Assembly (NCBI GenBank): GCA_002423495.1
Contig: DIWN01000065.1
Span: 1-15,196 of the forward strand
Length of the DNA stretch: 15,196 nt
Direction: 5' to 3'
Source: Anaerolineaceae bacterium UBA6105
GTDB taxonomy: Bacteria; Chloroflexota; Anaerolineae; Anaerolineales; Anaerolineaceae
Below, piece after piece: positions 6,189-12,916 of the stretch. How positions within the stretch are numbered: position 1 is the stretch's first letter; every line of letters begins with the position of its first letter. The position numbers and the translations under genes were made by a program. The notes under the pieces were generated by a model. It searched no databases, was not told the DNA's origin, and saw only the letters and a list, made by a program, of their open reading frames with translations.

Positions 6189-7908
6189 CGTCACCAAACC
6201 CTAAGAGCTTATTGTAATCCGCGGTGGTGGCTGGCTTCAGCGGCTCATCTTTTTGCAGTTCCTGCCAGAATTTTTCATCATAGCGCCGTGAACGGATGGG
6301 TATCGGCATGGGCACCCCCCAACCGAGCATCAGGACCTCTTCTTTGGGCTGAAGCTTGGCAAGCATGCCGCGCAGGGCGCTTCTTCCCGCCAGACCGCTG
6401 AGCACCGCGTTGATATCATCCTCATCCCCAAGAGCGCCGGAGATGCGCGTGCCAAGCTGCGACATAACCTCGTCGTAAATCTGCGAAGGACGCTGGTCGA
6501 TGATCAGCAGGGTCACGTAATACTTGCGCATTTCGCGCGCGATAGTGCTGAAAATGGTTTGCGAAGCCATTTCTCGGTTGAGCAGCTTGTGGGCTTCCTC
6601 AACCACCACCACCAGCGGACGGGGTTCCTTCTTTTTATCCTTATGATATTGGCTGGTGGCAGCTTCCCAGGTGTCCCGGATTTTGCGGGTGATCAAATTG
6701 GTGACCAGCAGGTAGTCGAGCTCAGAATCGTAGCGACCAAACGAGAGGATCACGTGCCGCCCTTTCTGGAGGCTGTCAATGATCTCTGCCAGGCCGTTGC
6801 TCGCGGGGCTGTCCACCAGGTAGGGGCGGTTCATCAGGCGGTTGAGCTTGCTGCGCAAGCTTTCGGCCGCCATCACATTCACACCCGCCTCGTTTGCCCA
6901 CGCTTCCACGCTGTCTGCCGCGGCACGGCGCTTGCCGTCCTCATCTTCTTCGGTGGCTTTTCCGCGCATGTGCATGAATTCCGTGAACCAATCATCCCCA
7001 AAACTGGTCTGCAAGGCATCCAGCGTGGCAGCGGTAGTTTCCTTGAGGTTGAGGGTCTGGCTGAGCTGCAAGACATCTTCCGGGGTGATATCCTTATGCG
7101 CAATTTCAAGCTGGAAATCCGCGTTCATAGACCCAAAATCCGTCCCTGCCCCCAGGCCCACCAACCTTACGCGTGCCTTGAACTTTTCCTTGAGCCCAAT
7201 CACCGGCTGGTTCGTGTCGGATGACCTGCTTGAGGGACCGTACTCGTTGTGCATGTCAAAAATCAGGGCGGACGCATTGTTGGCATGGATCATACCGGCC
7301 AGGATCATGCGCGCCAGGAAGGACTTGCCCGAGCCGGTCGTGCCAAAAATTCCCGAAGATCGCTGAACGAACTTTTCAAGGTCCAGGCAAACCGCGTGCC
7401 CCTGTTCGCGCGTCTCGCCAACACGGAAGATAGTCTTGCCGTCTTCCCTGCCAAATATCTGGGCGATGTCTTCGGCATTTGCCAGTTTGACCGGCGCATG
7501 GTGTTCGGGCACAGTTTTCACCGTAATGGGTGTGCTCTTTTCAGGTCGGTTTTGCGCCCAGGCGGCATACTCCGGGCTGGCCGGGTCCGGACCGCGGTCG
7601 AGCATCAGGGCGGGCATGACCGCCAGGTTGGTGTAGAGCGTGTTCTGGTTGAGGTACTGCCCCAGGCGCGGGCTGAAGCGTTCGCTGTTGAGCTGGCTGG
7701 CATAGTTGGGATCGATGGCTGCCAGCTGGAGGTCCGTCACCAGCCCATAAAAGCGCAGAGTGCCGCTGTCCATCACCACAAAAGCCCCTTCCTGGACCGT
7801 TTGCGCCGGCACAGTCAGCTTCACCTGCAGGTTGGCTTCAAGACCGCCGCCGGTTACAAAGCCGATGGGCGGGTTGTCATTGCTGAAATCTGCTTTTTGT
7901 TCCATCAT
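6175..7908 (-). CDS. herA: HerA-type hexameric DNA translocase ATPase
   Basis: HerA forms a hexameric, FtsK-related pump that works with the nuclease NurA to resect DNA ends. In this 577-residue protein, residues 14 to about 145 form the HAS-barrel region (PIGFVTGG…FYGLVTDLQ…VKLANAEDIAQIFG). The ATPase follows with Walker A GTTGSGKS (189-196) and FDMHNEYG (218-224) just after it. Walker B VVVVEEAHKLLN is at 433-444, and STIAREMRKY (454-463) holds the probable arginine finger at Arg 458. DQRPSQI and QLGTRISGAL (484-493) are typical of HerA. The helical insertion at about 270-375 is acidic. ATG at 7908 is preceded by GGAG with a 6-base spacer; a second ATG at 7905 is possible. It starts 3 bases after the HAS-barrel protein gene and overlaps sbcC by 14 bases. 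Confidence 0.94.
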   Translation of the reverse strand: MMEQKADFSNDNPPIGFVTGGGLEANLQVKLTVPAQTVQEGAFVVMDSGTLRFYGLVTDLQLAAIDPNYASQLNSERFSPRLGQYLNQNTLYTNLAVMPALMLDRGPDPASPEYAAWAQNRPEKSTPITVKTVPEHHAPVKLANAEDIAQIFGREDGKTIFRVGETREQGHAVCLDLEKFVQRSSGIFGTTGSGKSFLARMILAGMIHANNASALIFDMHNEYGPSSRSSDTNQPVIGLKEKFKARVRLVGLGAGTDFGSMNADFQLEIAHKDITPEDVLQLSQTLNLKETTAATLDALQTSFGDDWFTEFMHMRGKATEEDEDGKRRAAADSVEAWANEAGVNVMAAESLRSKLNRLMNRPYLVDSPASNGLAEIIDSLQKGRHVILSFGRYDSELDYLLVTNLITRKIRDTWEAATSQYHKDKKKEPRPLVVVVEEAHKLLNREMASQTIFSTIAREMRKYYVTLLIIDQRPSQIYDEVMSQLGTRISGALGDEDDINAVLSGLAGRSALRGMLAKLQPKEEVLMLGWGVPMPIPIRSRRYDEKFWQELQKDEPLKPATTADYNKLLGFGDDDTD

Positions 7909-7911
7909 GCC

Positions 7912-8520
7912 TTACTCCAATTCTGAAAGCGCGTCCAAGACCTGGGTCAGGCGCGGGTAGTCATCTCTTAGCAAGACGATCAATCTCTGGCAGGCTGCCT
8001 CGTACCAGTCGGGGTTGCCGAGCGAATCCTGCACGCGGCGTGCCTGGCTGAGGTGCGCCACAAGCAGCTCTTCAACCGGCTGGTCAACCAGGCGCAGGAT
8101 GTGGCGCAGGTAGGAATAGCCGTGGCTGGTGAAGCGCGCCACCTCGCTCGAGTCGCACAGGAAGAGTTGGTCCAGGCTGAGCGGTGGACGGGGCGGCAAG
8201 TGGTGGTGGATCTCGCCATCGCTGCCATAGCCAATCGTCAGTACGTGGATCTCAACCGGCAGATTGCGGTTGTAGCGGTTGTCGGCGGTGTATTCCCCCG
8301 GGATACTCACCCCCGAAACCAGCTGGCGCACGAGCCCATCATCGTTGATGCTGATGTTGGTGATCAGCCCATAGACATCGGTCTGATCTTCGAGCGAAGC
8401 TCTAACCAGCGAGCCAAAAGCCGGGGTTTCCAGCTCCCTAACGCGGCAACCTGCCACAAACTGGCTGTTGTCGGCGCGCAGGAGCTTGCCAATTGGGATC
8501 GAACGGGACGAATCGCTCAT
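7912..8520 (-). CDS. Uncharacterised HAS-barrel-like protein between nurA and herA
   Basis: This 202-residue soluble protein has no signal peptide or membrane segment. Its N-terminal part resembles the HAS barrel of the adjacent HerA. PIGKLLRAD (9-17) matches PIGFVTGG, and VYGLITNISI (49-58) matches FYGLVTDLQL. NLPVEIHVLTIGY (86-98), then an HHHLPPRPPLSLDQLFLCDS stretch and EVARF (126-130), parallel the barrel end of HerA (TVPEHHAPVKLANAEDIAQIF). The C-terminal 70 residues are predicted helical (HILRLVDQPVEELL…LIVLLRDDYPRLTQVL) and unrecognised. It has no Walker motif and no metallophosphoesterase motifs (no GNHD or GH.H), so it is not Mre11/SbcD. In archaeal HerA the barrel contacts NurA, so an adaptor or cap role is a reasonable inference. 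Start ATG overlaps the nurA stop as ATGA, with AAAGGA 5 bases upstream. Confidence 0.7.
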   Translation of the reverse strand: MSDSSRSIPIGKLLRADNSQFVAGCRVRELETPAFGSLVRASLEDQTDVYGLITNISINDDGLVRQLVSGVSIPGEYTADNRYNRNLPVEIHVLTIGYGSDGEIHHHLPPRPPLSLDQLFLCDSSEVARFTSHGYSYLRHILRLVDQPVEELLVAHLSQARRVQDSLGNPDWYEAACQRLIVLLRDDYPRLTQVLDALSELE

Positions 8521-9683
8521 GAGAGTCCTTTCAGGTAGTCTTTATTTGAACGTTGTTGGTGGGCGCGAATCTGGGGATCAAGTTGGCTCTGGAGGATAAC
8601 TTCGACCTCATCGGCTTCAATCCGCCTGACAATTGCCAGCTCATGGGAACGATGCAGCAGGTAGGGGTAAGGGTGAGAATCGAGCACCTGGGCTTCCTTG
8701 TAGATGACCGCGTGCAGCTTGTCCACCAGGCCGGGCACTTCGCTGACCCACAGTGGGAATTCCACCCGGGCCAGGCAGGGCTCCTCTTCACCACTGCTGA
8801 CATTCAGGTAAAAGAATGCCACCGGCATGCTGTTGGCGGGTTTGCGGGCATTGCGAGTGATAGCTTCGAAGATCGCCGAGCGTTCGCCTGGCTGCTGCAG
8901 AATATCCTGCAAAATAAAGCGGTCGCTCAGGTTGAGTTCACGATTGTTGGATTCGAGCGGCAGGCCTTTGCGCTTACACTCAAAAATCGCCAGCATCCGG
9001 CTGAGCATGGCGGAGCCAGGCTTGTCGATGTAACCTGCGGTCACCACACCGCGTTGCCGCAGGTCCTGGTCGATTTCGAAAACCTCTGTCTGCACCTGTT
9101 GACCCCGGTCACCCTGGATGGTTGAACGGTAAAAGACGTCCAGCGGACCATCGGTAAGGGTGATGATTGGCTCGAGGTCATCCGGCGAGACTGCCTGGCG
9201 GATCAGTTTGCGTTCTGCCAAATCGCGCAGGAGCGCCACCTCATCCTCGCCAATCAAAGTCCCCTCAAGGCTCAGGATTTGGTCCATAGCGAGCAATTCA
9301 GTTTCCACCCGGATCTCAGGCGCTTCCCCGCTGCCAATGTGCGCCTTGATCAGGCCGACGTTCACCACGCCAAATTGCAAGGCGCGATGCCGGCTGGGAA
9401 CAATCTGCGAGCCATCAGCCGCAATCAGGGTGTAGCTTTCGGGGGCTTGAGGCATCGGGCGGTGGGTCAGGATCGGCTCGCTGGTCGGTTTTGCCAGGTA
9501 GAGGTTGGTCAGCTGTTGTTCAGCCTCCTCAATTGCCTGGCGCAGCAGGTCAGGATCAGACGCGGCATCAGCCAACAGACCTTTTAGCGTCTCAAATCTG
9601 GCAGCCTGTTCGGCCTGCCAGGCAGCGTATTGGGCTGCAAACTGACCTTGTTTTTGTTCTAACTGAGCATAATTTAGCGGCAT
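8517..9683 (-). CDS. nurA: NurA-domain 5'-3' nuclease
   Basis: NurA is a dimeric Mn-dependent exo/endonuclease that sits on the HerA hexamer and degrades 5' strands at DNA breaks. This 388-residue protein has the N-terminal active-site segment LIAADGSQI with Asp 90. The second acidic segment ITLTDGPLD (174-182, Asp 178) is characteristic of the family. A C-terminal YPYLLHRSHELAIVRR (339-354) carries the conserved His seen in the third motif. The first 60 residues are predicted helical and Gln/Ala-rich. Start: ATG at 9683 with AAGGAG only 3 bases upstream. An in-frame TTG at 9722 would place the start upstream of the -10 element and has no ribosome site. It is the first gene of the nurA > HAS-barrel > herA > sbcC operon. 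Confidence 0.9.
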   Translation of the reverse strand: MPLNYAQLEQKQGQFAAQYAAWQAEQAARFETLKGLLADAASDPDLLRQAIEEAEQQLTNLYLAKPTSEPILTHRPMPQAPESYTLIAADGSQIVPSRHRALQFGVVNVGLIKAHIGSGEAPEIRVETELLAMDQILSLEGTLIGEDEVALLRDLAERKLIRQAVSPDDLEPIITLTDGPLDVFYRSTIQGDRGQQVQTEVFEIDQDLRQRGVVTAGYIDKPGSAMLSRMLAIFECKRKGLPLESNNRELNLSDRFILQDILQQPGERSAIFEAITRNARKPANSMPVAFFYLNVSSGEEEPCLARVEFPLWVSEVPGLVDKLHAVIYKEAQVLDSHPYPYLLHRSHELAIVRRIEADEVEVILQSQLDPQIRAHQQRSNKDYLKGLS

Positions 9684-9686
9684 AGT

Positions 9687-9692
9687 CTCCTT
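9687..9692 (-). promoter_or_regulatory. Ribosome binding site of nurA with unusually short spacing
   Basis: AAGGAG (minus strand) is followed by only ACT before the ATG at 9683. A 3-base spacer is shorter than the 5-7 bases at the other genes here and may lower translation of the nuclease. Confidence 0.55.
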
Positions 9693-9711
9693 ATGGGCAG
9701 TGCGTTTCCTT

Positions 9712-9717
9712 ATTATA
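9712..9717 (-). promoter_or_regulatory. Consensus -10 element for the nurA operon
   Basis: TATAAT on the minus strand, in context TTGGATATAATAAGG. It would start transcription near 9705, leaving a leader of about 20 bases before the nurA ATG. No good -35 hexamer is found 16-18 bases upstream. The 117-base space to the divergent SIMPL gene is the only plausible place for this operon's promoter. Confidence 0.5.
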
Positions 9718-9800
9718 TCCAAGCCGGGGAAGCAAAATGGAACAAAAGACGCCGATCCGACGTTTTAAGCACAGATTGATAGAAATCTAAGGAGAAAAAA

Positions 9801-10562
9801 ATGAAAAAGAAAAACGTAATTACATTTATTGCTTTGCTGTTAGTCGCCACTATTGGTCTCTCAGCTTGCACTATGTTGCCCGTTCAGCCAGCTGACGCAA
9901 CAAACACATCCCCCCAATCTGTCACGGCTCCACTTCGCACCATGAGTGTGACCGGAACCGGCAAAATCCTGCTGGTGCCAGATTTGGCTTACATCAACAT
10001 TGGTGTTCGCAGTGAGGCAGAGGATGTTTCTTCCGCTCTGGCAGCCAATAACACCCAGGCAACCGCCATCACGGACGCGCTGAAAGCGATGGGCGTTGAT
10101 GAAAAAGATCTGCAAACCGCCAACTTCAATGTCTATTCCATGCAGCAGTACGACCAGATGGGTCAACCCAGCTATGTCAACTATGCGGTTGAAAACACCC
10201 TCTATGTGACAGTGCGCGACCTGACCAAACTGAGCCAGGTGCTGGATGCCGCCTTGAGTGCTGGCGCCAACCAGATCTACGGTATTAACTTCGACCTCGC
10301 AGACCGCCAGGGCGCCCTGAGCCAGGCAAGAGACCTTGCCATCAAGGACGCTGAAGCAAAAGCCGCGGCAACTGCTGCCACAGCCGGTGTCACATTGGGA
10401 CAAATTCAGAGCATCAATGTGTCCAACACCTCTTACGTGCAGCCCTACTCAGGCTACGGCATGGGTGGCGGAGCGGCAATGGATGCTTACTCTTCTGTGC
10501 CTGTTTCAGCAGGACAGATCGTAGTCACCTTTGACGCCAACCTGGTCTACGTGATCGAGTAA
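9801..10562 (+). CDS. SIMPL-domain (DUF541) lipoprotein
   Basis: This is a 253-residue protein exported and probably lipid-anchored. A Lys-rich start (MKKKN) and hydrophobic core are followed by lipobox LSAC with Cys 23. A Thr/Pro/Ser linker to about residue 45 precedes the SIMPL domain. The domain opens with MSVTGTGKILLVPDLAYINI and shows the usual alternation of helices and strands, with DLAIKDAEAKAAATAATAGV near its end. The C terminus (after about 205) is Tyr/Gly/Ser-rich (YVQPYSGYGMGGGAA) and ends with a last strand. SIMPL proteins are periplasmic or surface proteins without a settled molecular function. Start: AAGGAG at 9789-9794, 6 bases before ATG. It is monocistronic: divergent from nurA and closed by its own terminator. 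Confidence 0.9.
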   Translation: MKKKNVITFIALLLVATIGLSACTMLPVQPADATNTSPQSVTAPLRTMSVTGTGKILLVPDLAYINIGVRSEAEDVSSALAANNTQATAITDALKAMGVDEKDLQTANFNVYSMQQYDQMGQPSYVNYAVENTLYVTVRDLTKLSQVLDAALSAGANQIYGINFDLADRQGALSQARDLAIKDAEAKAAATAATAGVTLGQIQSINVSNTSYVQPYSGYGMGGGAAMDAYSSVPVSAGQIVVTFDANLVYVIE

Positions 10563-10602
10563 ACGTCCTCGCTTTTTGCTCCCAACAAAATGCATCCAAT
10601 CA

Positions 10603-10637
10603 TCACCCCGGAAAGATACTTTTCCGGGGTGAATTTT
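10603..10637 (+). terminator. Rho-independent terminator of the SIMPL gene
   Basis: A perfect 12-bp stem (TCACCCCGGAAA, 10603-10614, with TTTCCGGGGTGA, 10621-10632) encloses a 6-base loop. ATTTTTG follows at once. It lies 40 bases after the stop codon and before the pgm promoter. Confidence 0.93.
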
Positions 10638-10658
10638 TGTGAATCTTTAGATACTTTA

Positions 10659-10688
10659 TTGAGTGGCATACGGTGGGCATGATAAAAT
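10659..10688 (+). promoter_or_regulatory. Promoter of pgm
   Basis: A -35-like TTGAGT (10659-10664), an 18-base spacer, and an extended -10 TGATAAAAT (10680-10688). Transcription would start near 10695, giving a leader of about 80 bases. It is placed just after the SIMPL terminator, which supports independent expression of pgm. Confidence 0.55.
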
Positions 10689-10742
10689 GACGTATCACTT
10701 ATTACAGACCGATAAGCGGCAGGAAGAATTCAACCCATCCAG

Positions 10743-10756
10743 CAGGCGAAAGCCTG
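10743..10756 (+). other. Small GAAA-tetraloop hairpin in the pgm leader
   Basis: CAGGC-GAAA-GCCTG forms a 5-bp stem with a GNRA tetraloop. It ends 8 bases before the GAGGAG ribosome site (10765-10770). It is too small to call a riboswitch and may only stabilise the leader. Confidence 0.4.
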
Positions 10757-10775
10757 ATGAAGAAGAGGAGACCTT

Positions 10776-12422
10776 ATGAGCATTCATCCACTGGCAGGCA
10801 AACCTGCACCGATCGAATCACTGACCAACATACCTCGTTTAATTTCAGCCTATTACACCCAGCATCCCGAGCCTGGCAATCCAGCCCAGGCGGTTGCTTT
10901 TGGCACCTCAGGGCATCGCGGCAGTTCGCTGAACGGCAGTTTCAACGATGACCACGTGGCTGCCATCAGCCAGGCGATCTACGAATATCGCCGTGGCGAG
11001 GGTATCACCGGACCACTTTTCATGGGGATGGACTCTCATGGTCTCTCTGAACCGGCGCTTTATACCGCTATCGAGGTCTTTGCAGGTAACGGCATGGAGA
11101 TCCATATCCATCAGGGTCATCAATACACCCCCACACCGGTCATCTCCCATGCCATTCTGACTTGGAACGCCAGCCACCAGGGCGTGCAGGCGGACGGGGT
11201 GGTCATTTCCCCTTCGCACAACCCGCCCGAAGACGGTGGTTTCAAGTACAACCCGCCCAACGGCGGTCCGGCTGACACGGTCACCACCAAGTGGATCCAG
11301 AACCGGGCCAACGAGATCATCACCAACGATATGTTGGATGTACGCCGGATGCCGCTCAACAAGGCCATGGCAGCCGACACAACCAAACAAATCGACCTGC
11401 TGAATCCTTATCTAAAAGACCTCATCAACGTCGTTGATATGCAAGCGATCGCGGACTCCGGCATTCACATCGGCGTTGATCCGCTGGGCGGCTCGGGCAT
11501 TGCCTATTGGGAACCGATGGCTGAGATGTATGGGCTGAACCTGGATGTGGTTAACATGCGCGTTGACCCGACCTTTTCCTTCATGACCCTGGACAGAGAT
11601 GGCAAGATCCGCATGGATTGCTCCTCCCCCTACGCGATGGCCAGCCTGGTTGCCATGAAAGATGATTTTGACATCTCCTTTGGTAATGATGTCGATTACG
11701 ACCGACATGGCATCGTCACCCCCAGTGTGGGGCTGATGAATCCCAACCACTACCTGAGCGTGGCAATTTGGTACTTGTTCCAGCACCGTCCGGGCTGGCA
11801 GGCTGAGGCTGCAGTTGGAAAAACGCTCGTTTCCAGTTCAATTATCGACAAAGTGGTCAAAAAAATCGGACGCCAACTTTGCGAAGTACCGGTTGGCTTC
11901 AAGTGGTTTGTGCCCGGACTGCTGGATGGCAGCATTGGCTTCGGTGGGGAGGAAAGCGCTGGCGCTTCGTTCCTGCGCAAGAACGGCGAGACATGGACGA
12001 CCGACAAGGACGGGATCATTCTCGATCTGCTGGCGGCGGAAATGCTGGCTGTAACCGGCAAGGATCCGGGTCTGCTCTACCAGGCGCTGGAAGCGGAATT
12101 GGGCGGAAGTTTCTATGCCCGCCAGGACGCGCCCGCGAACGCCAGACAGAAATCGATTCTGAGCAACCTTTCGCCGGATTTGGTGAAAGCCGAGATGATG
12201 GCGGGCGATCCGATTTTGGATAAGCTCACCGCCGCCACCTGTAATCATGCTCCGATTGGCGGACTGAAGGTGACCACTGAGAATGGCTGGTTCGCCGCCA
12301 GACCTTCGGGAACGGAAGATATTTACAAGATTTACGCCGAGAGTCTCAAGAGCGCCGGGCACCTGGCCCAAATCCAAAAGGAAGCCCGCGAGATCGTCGA
12401 CGCAGCGTTGGGACAGGGATAA
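10776..12422 (+). CDS. pgm: Phosphoglucomutase, alpha-D-glucose-specific
   Basis: This cytosolic enzyme interconverts glucose 1-phosphate and glucose 6-phosphate (EC 5.4.2.2), linking glycolysis to glycogen and sugar-nucleotide synthesis. It has 548 residues, the size of E. coli Pgm. FGTSGHRGS (42-50) is the N-terminal phosphate/substrate loop. SPSHNPPEDGGFKYN (145-159) contains the phosphoserine, Ser 147. Metal-binding DVDYD (305-309) lies in GNDVDYDRHGIVTP. The sugar-binding loop GFGGEESAGASFLR spans 388-401, and the C-terminal phosphate loop ARPSGTEDIYKIYAES spans 508-523. All catalytic elements are intact. ATG at 10776 has GAGGAG 5 bases upstream. It is flanked by a promoter and a terminator, so it is monocistronic. 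Confidence 0.96.
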   Translation: MSIHPLAGKPAPIESLTNIPRLISAYYTQHPEPGNPAQAVAFGTSGHRGSSLNGSFNDDHVAAISQAIYEYRRGEGITGPLFMGMDSHGLSEPALYTAIEVFAGNGMEIHIHQGHQYTPTPVISHAILTWNASHQGVQADGVVISPSHNPPEDGGFKYNPPNGGPADTVTTKWIQNRANEIITNDMLDVRRMPLNKAMAADTTKQIDLLNPYLKDLINVVDMQAIADSGIHIGVDPLGGSGIAYWEPMAEMYGLNLDVVNMRVDPTFSFMTLDRDGKIRMDCSSPYAMASLVAMKDDFDISFGNDVDYDRHGIVTPSVGLMNPNHYLSVAIWYLFQHRPGWQAEAAVGKTLVSSSIIDKVVKKIGRQLCEVPVGFKWFVPGLLDGSIGFGGEESAGASFLRKNGETWTTDKDGIILDLLAAEMLAVTGKDPGLLYQALEAELGGSFYARQDAPANARQKSILSNLSPDLVKAEMMAGDPILDKLTAATCNHAPIGGLKVTTENGWFAARPSGTEDIYKIYAESLKSAGHLAQIQKEAREIVDAALGQG

Positions 12423-12441
12423 GGTAATTGAGTGGAAACAA

Positions 12442-12473
12442 AAAAGGAGTTGGCTTGACAGTCAACTCCTTTT
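12442..12473. terminator. Terminator after pgm, possibly bidirectional
   Basis: AAAAGGAGTTG (12442-12452) pairs perfectly with CAACTCCTTTT (12463-12473), and two more inner pairs are possible around the loop TTGACA. The plus strand has only four T's at the end of the stem. The minus strand has a longer T-run (six T's from 12446 down), so it may also stop read-through from the cdsA side. Confidence 0.75.
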
Positions 12474-12648
12474 GATTGAATATCAGGGGCACTGTCTGAT
12501 GTTTTGTTGTCAACGTTCTTAACTATCTGCATTATAGCAGCAATTTTAATTATTACTAATAATTTCGGGTGGATTGTTTTTTTATAAATCCCTTTCATGT
12601 ACCGGGTCACCACATTGGTTGACCCCTACATAATGAGCACCACCATAG

Positions 12649-12692
12649 GGTTGACGTCCGTGCGAAGCCTCCCCTTGTGGGATGCGTCAACC
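12649..12692. repeat. Inverted repeat GGTTGACG/CGTCAACC
   Basis: Eight-base perfect arms (12649-12656 and 12685-12692) enclose 28 bases. A further related GGTTGACCCCTACA lies just upstream, at about 12618. Confidence 0.6.
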
Positions 12693-12702
12693 TCGAACCT
12701 AA

Positions 12703-12722
12703 GGAAAAGGCAGTCCTTTTCC
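12703..12722. repeat. Hairpin GGAAAAGG-CAGT-CCTTTTCC
   Basis: A perfect 8-bp stem with a 4-base loop. On either strand it ends in T-containing sequence, but there is no following T-run. Confidence 0.6.
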
Positions 12723-12775
12723 CTACGGGGTTGGCAATCTTATGAGGTTCTTGTAGGGTCGATGGCCTGCCTGGG

Positions 12776-12790
12776 AGGTTTGGGAAACCT
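12776..12790. repeat. Hairpin AGGTTT-GGG-AAACCT
   Basis: A perfect 6-bp stem with a 3-base loop in the palindrome-rich half of the gap. Confidence 0.45.
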
Positions 12791-12886
12791 GACGGTCAAA
12801 GACCTCGCTCGATCTGGAGACCGGCGAGAACAATTACTGGTATGGGCAAACCCCCGTGTCTGTCCGGGTCAAACAAAAATGGGCTC

Positions 12887-12911
12887 GGGCGACGCGGGCG
12901 TCTCCCCTACA
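12887..12911 (-). repeat. TGTAGGGGAGACGCCCGCG palindrome next to the cdsA stop
   Basis: On the minus strand GGGAGACGC-CC-GCGTCGCCC forms a 9-bp stem with one mismatch, beginning 6 bases after the cdsA stop codon. ATTTTTG follows, but about 7 bases beyond the stem, so it is at best a weak terminator for frr-uppS-cdsA. The TGTAGGGG start resembles dispersed repeats I associate with Chloroflexota. Confidence 0.5.
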
Positions 12912-12916
12912 TGTGA

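Larger units (their letters stand above)
12474..12916. other. Gene-free gap between pgm and cdsA (converging), AT-rich half plus palindrome-rich half
   Basis: No convincing gene is present. Bases 12474-12600 are AT-rich, with a perfect 17-base palindrome AATTATTA-C-TAATAATT at 12548-12564. Bases 12600-12911 are GC-richer and consist of a series of short inverted repeats and GTAGGG/CCCTAC motifs. They look like worn dispersed elements. No tRNA or known RNA fold was recognised. Confidence 0.7.

Noticed and set aside
7249..7926. 225-codon plus-strand open frame over herA
   Set aside because: herA is certain in this region, and the antisense frame has no recognisable domain.
7912..8520. Possible Mre11/SbcD in the nurA-herA-sbcC operon
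   Set aside because: The protein lacks the metallophosphoesterase motifs (D-x-H, GNHD, GH-x-H) and is too short.
3612..9683. Anti-phage defence system of the HerA plus effector type
   Set aside because: HerA here pairs with NurA and Rad50-type SbcC, and lacks SIR2, DUF4297 or other effector domains. Housekeeping DNA repair is the simpler reading.
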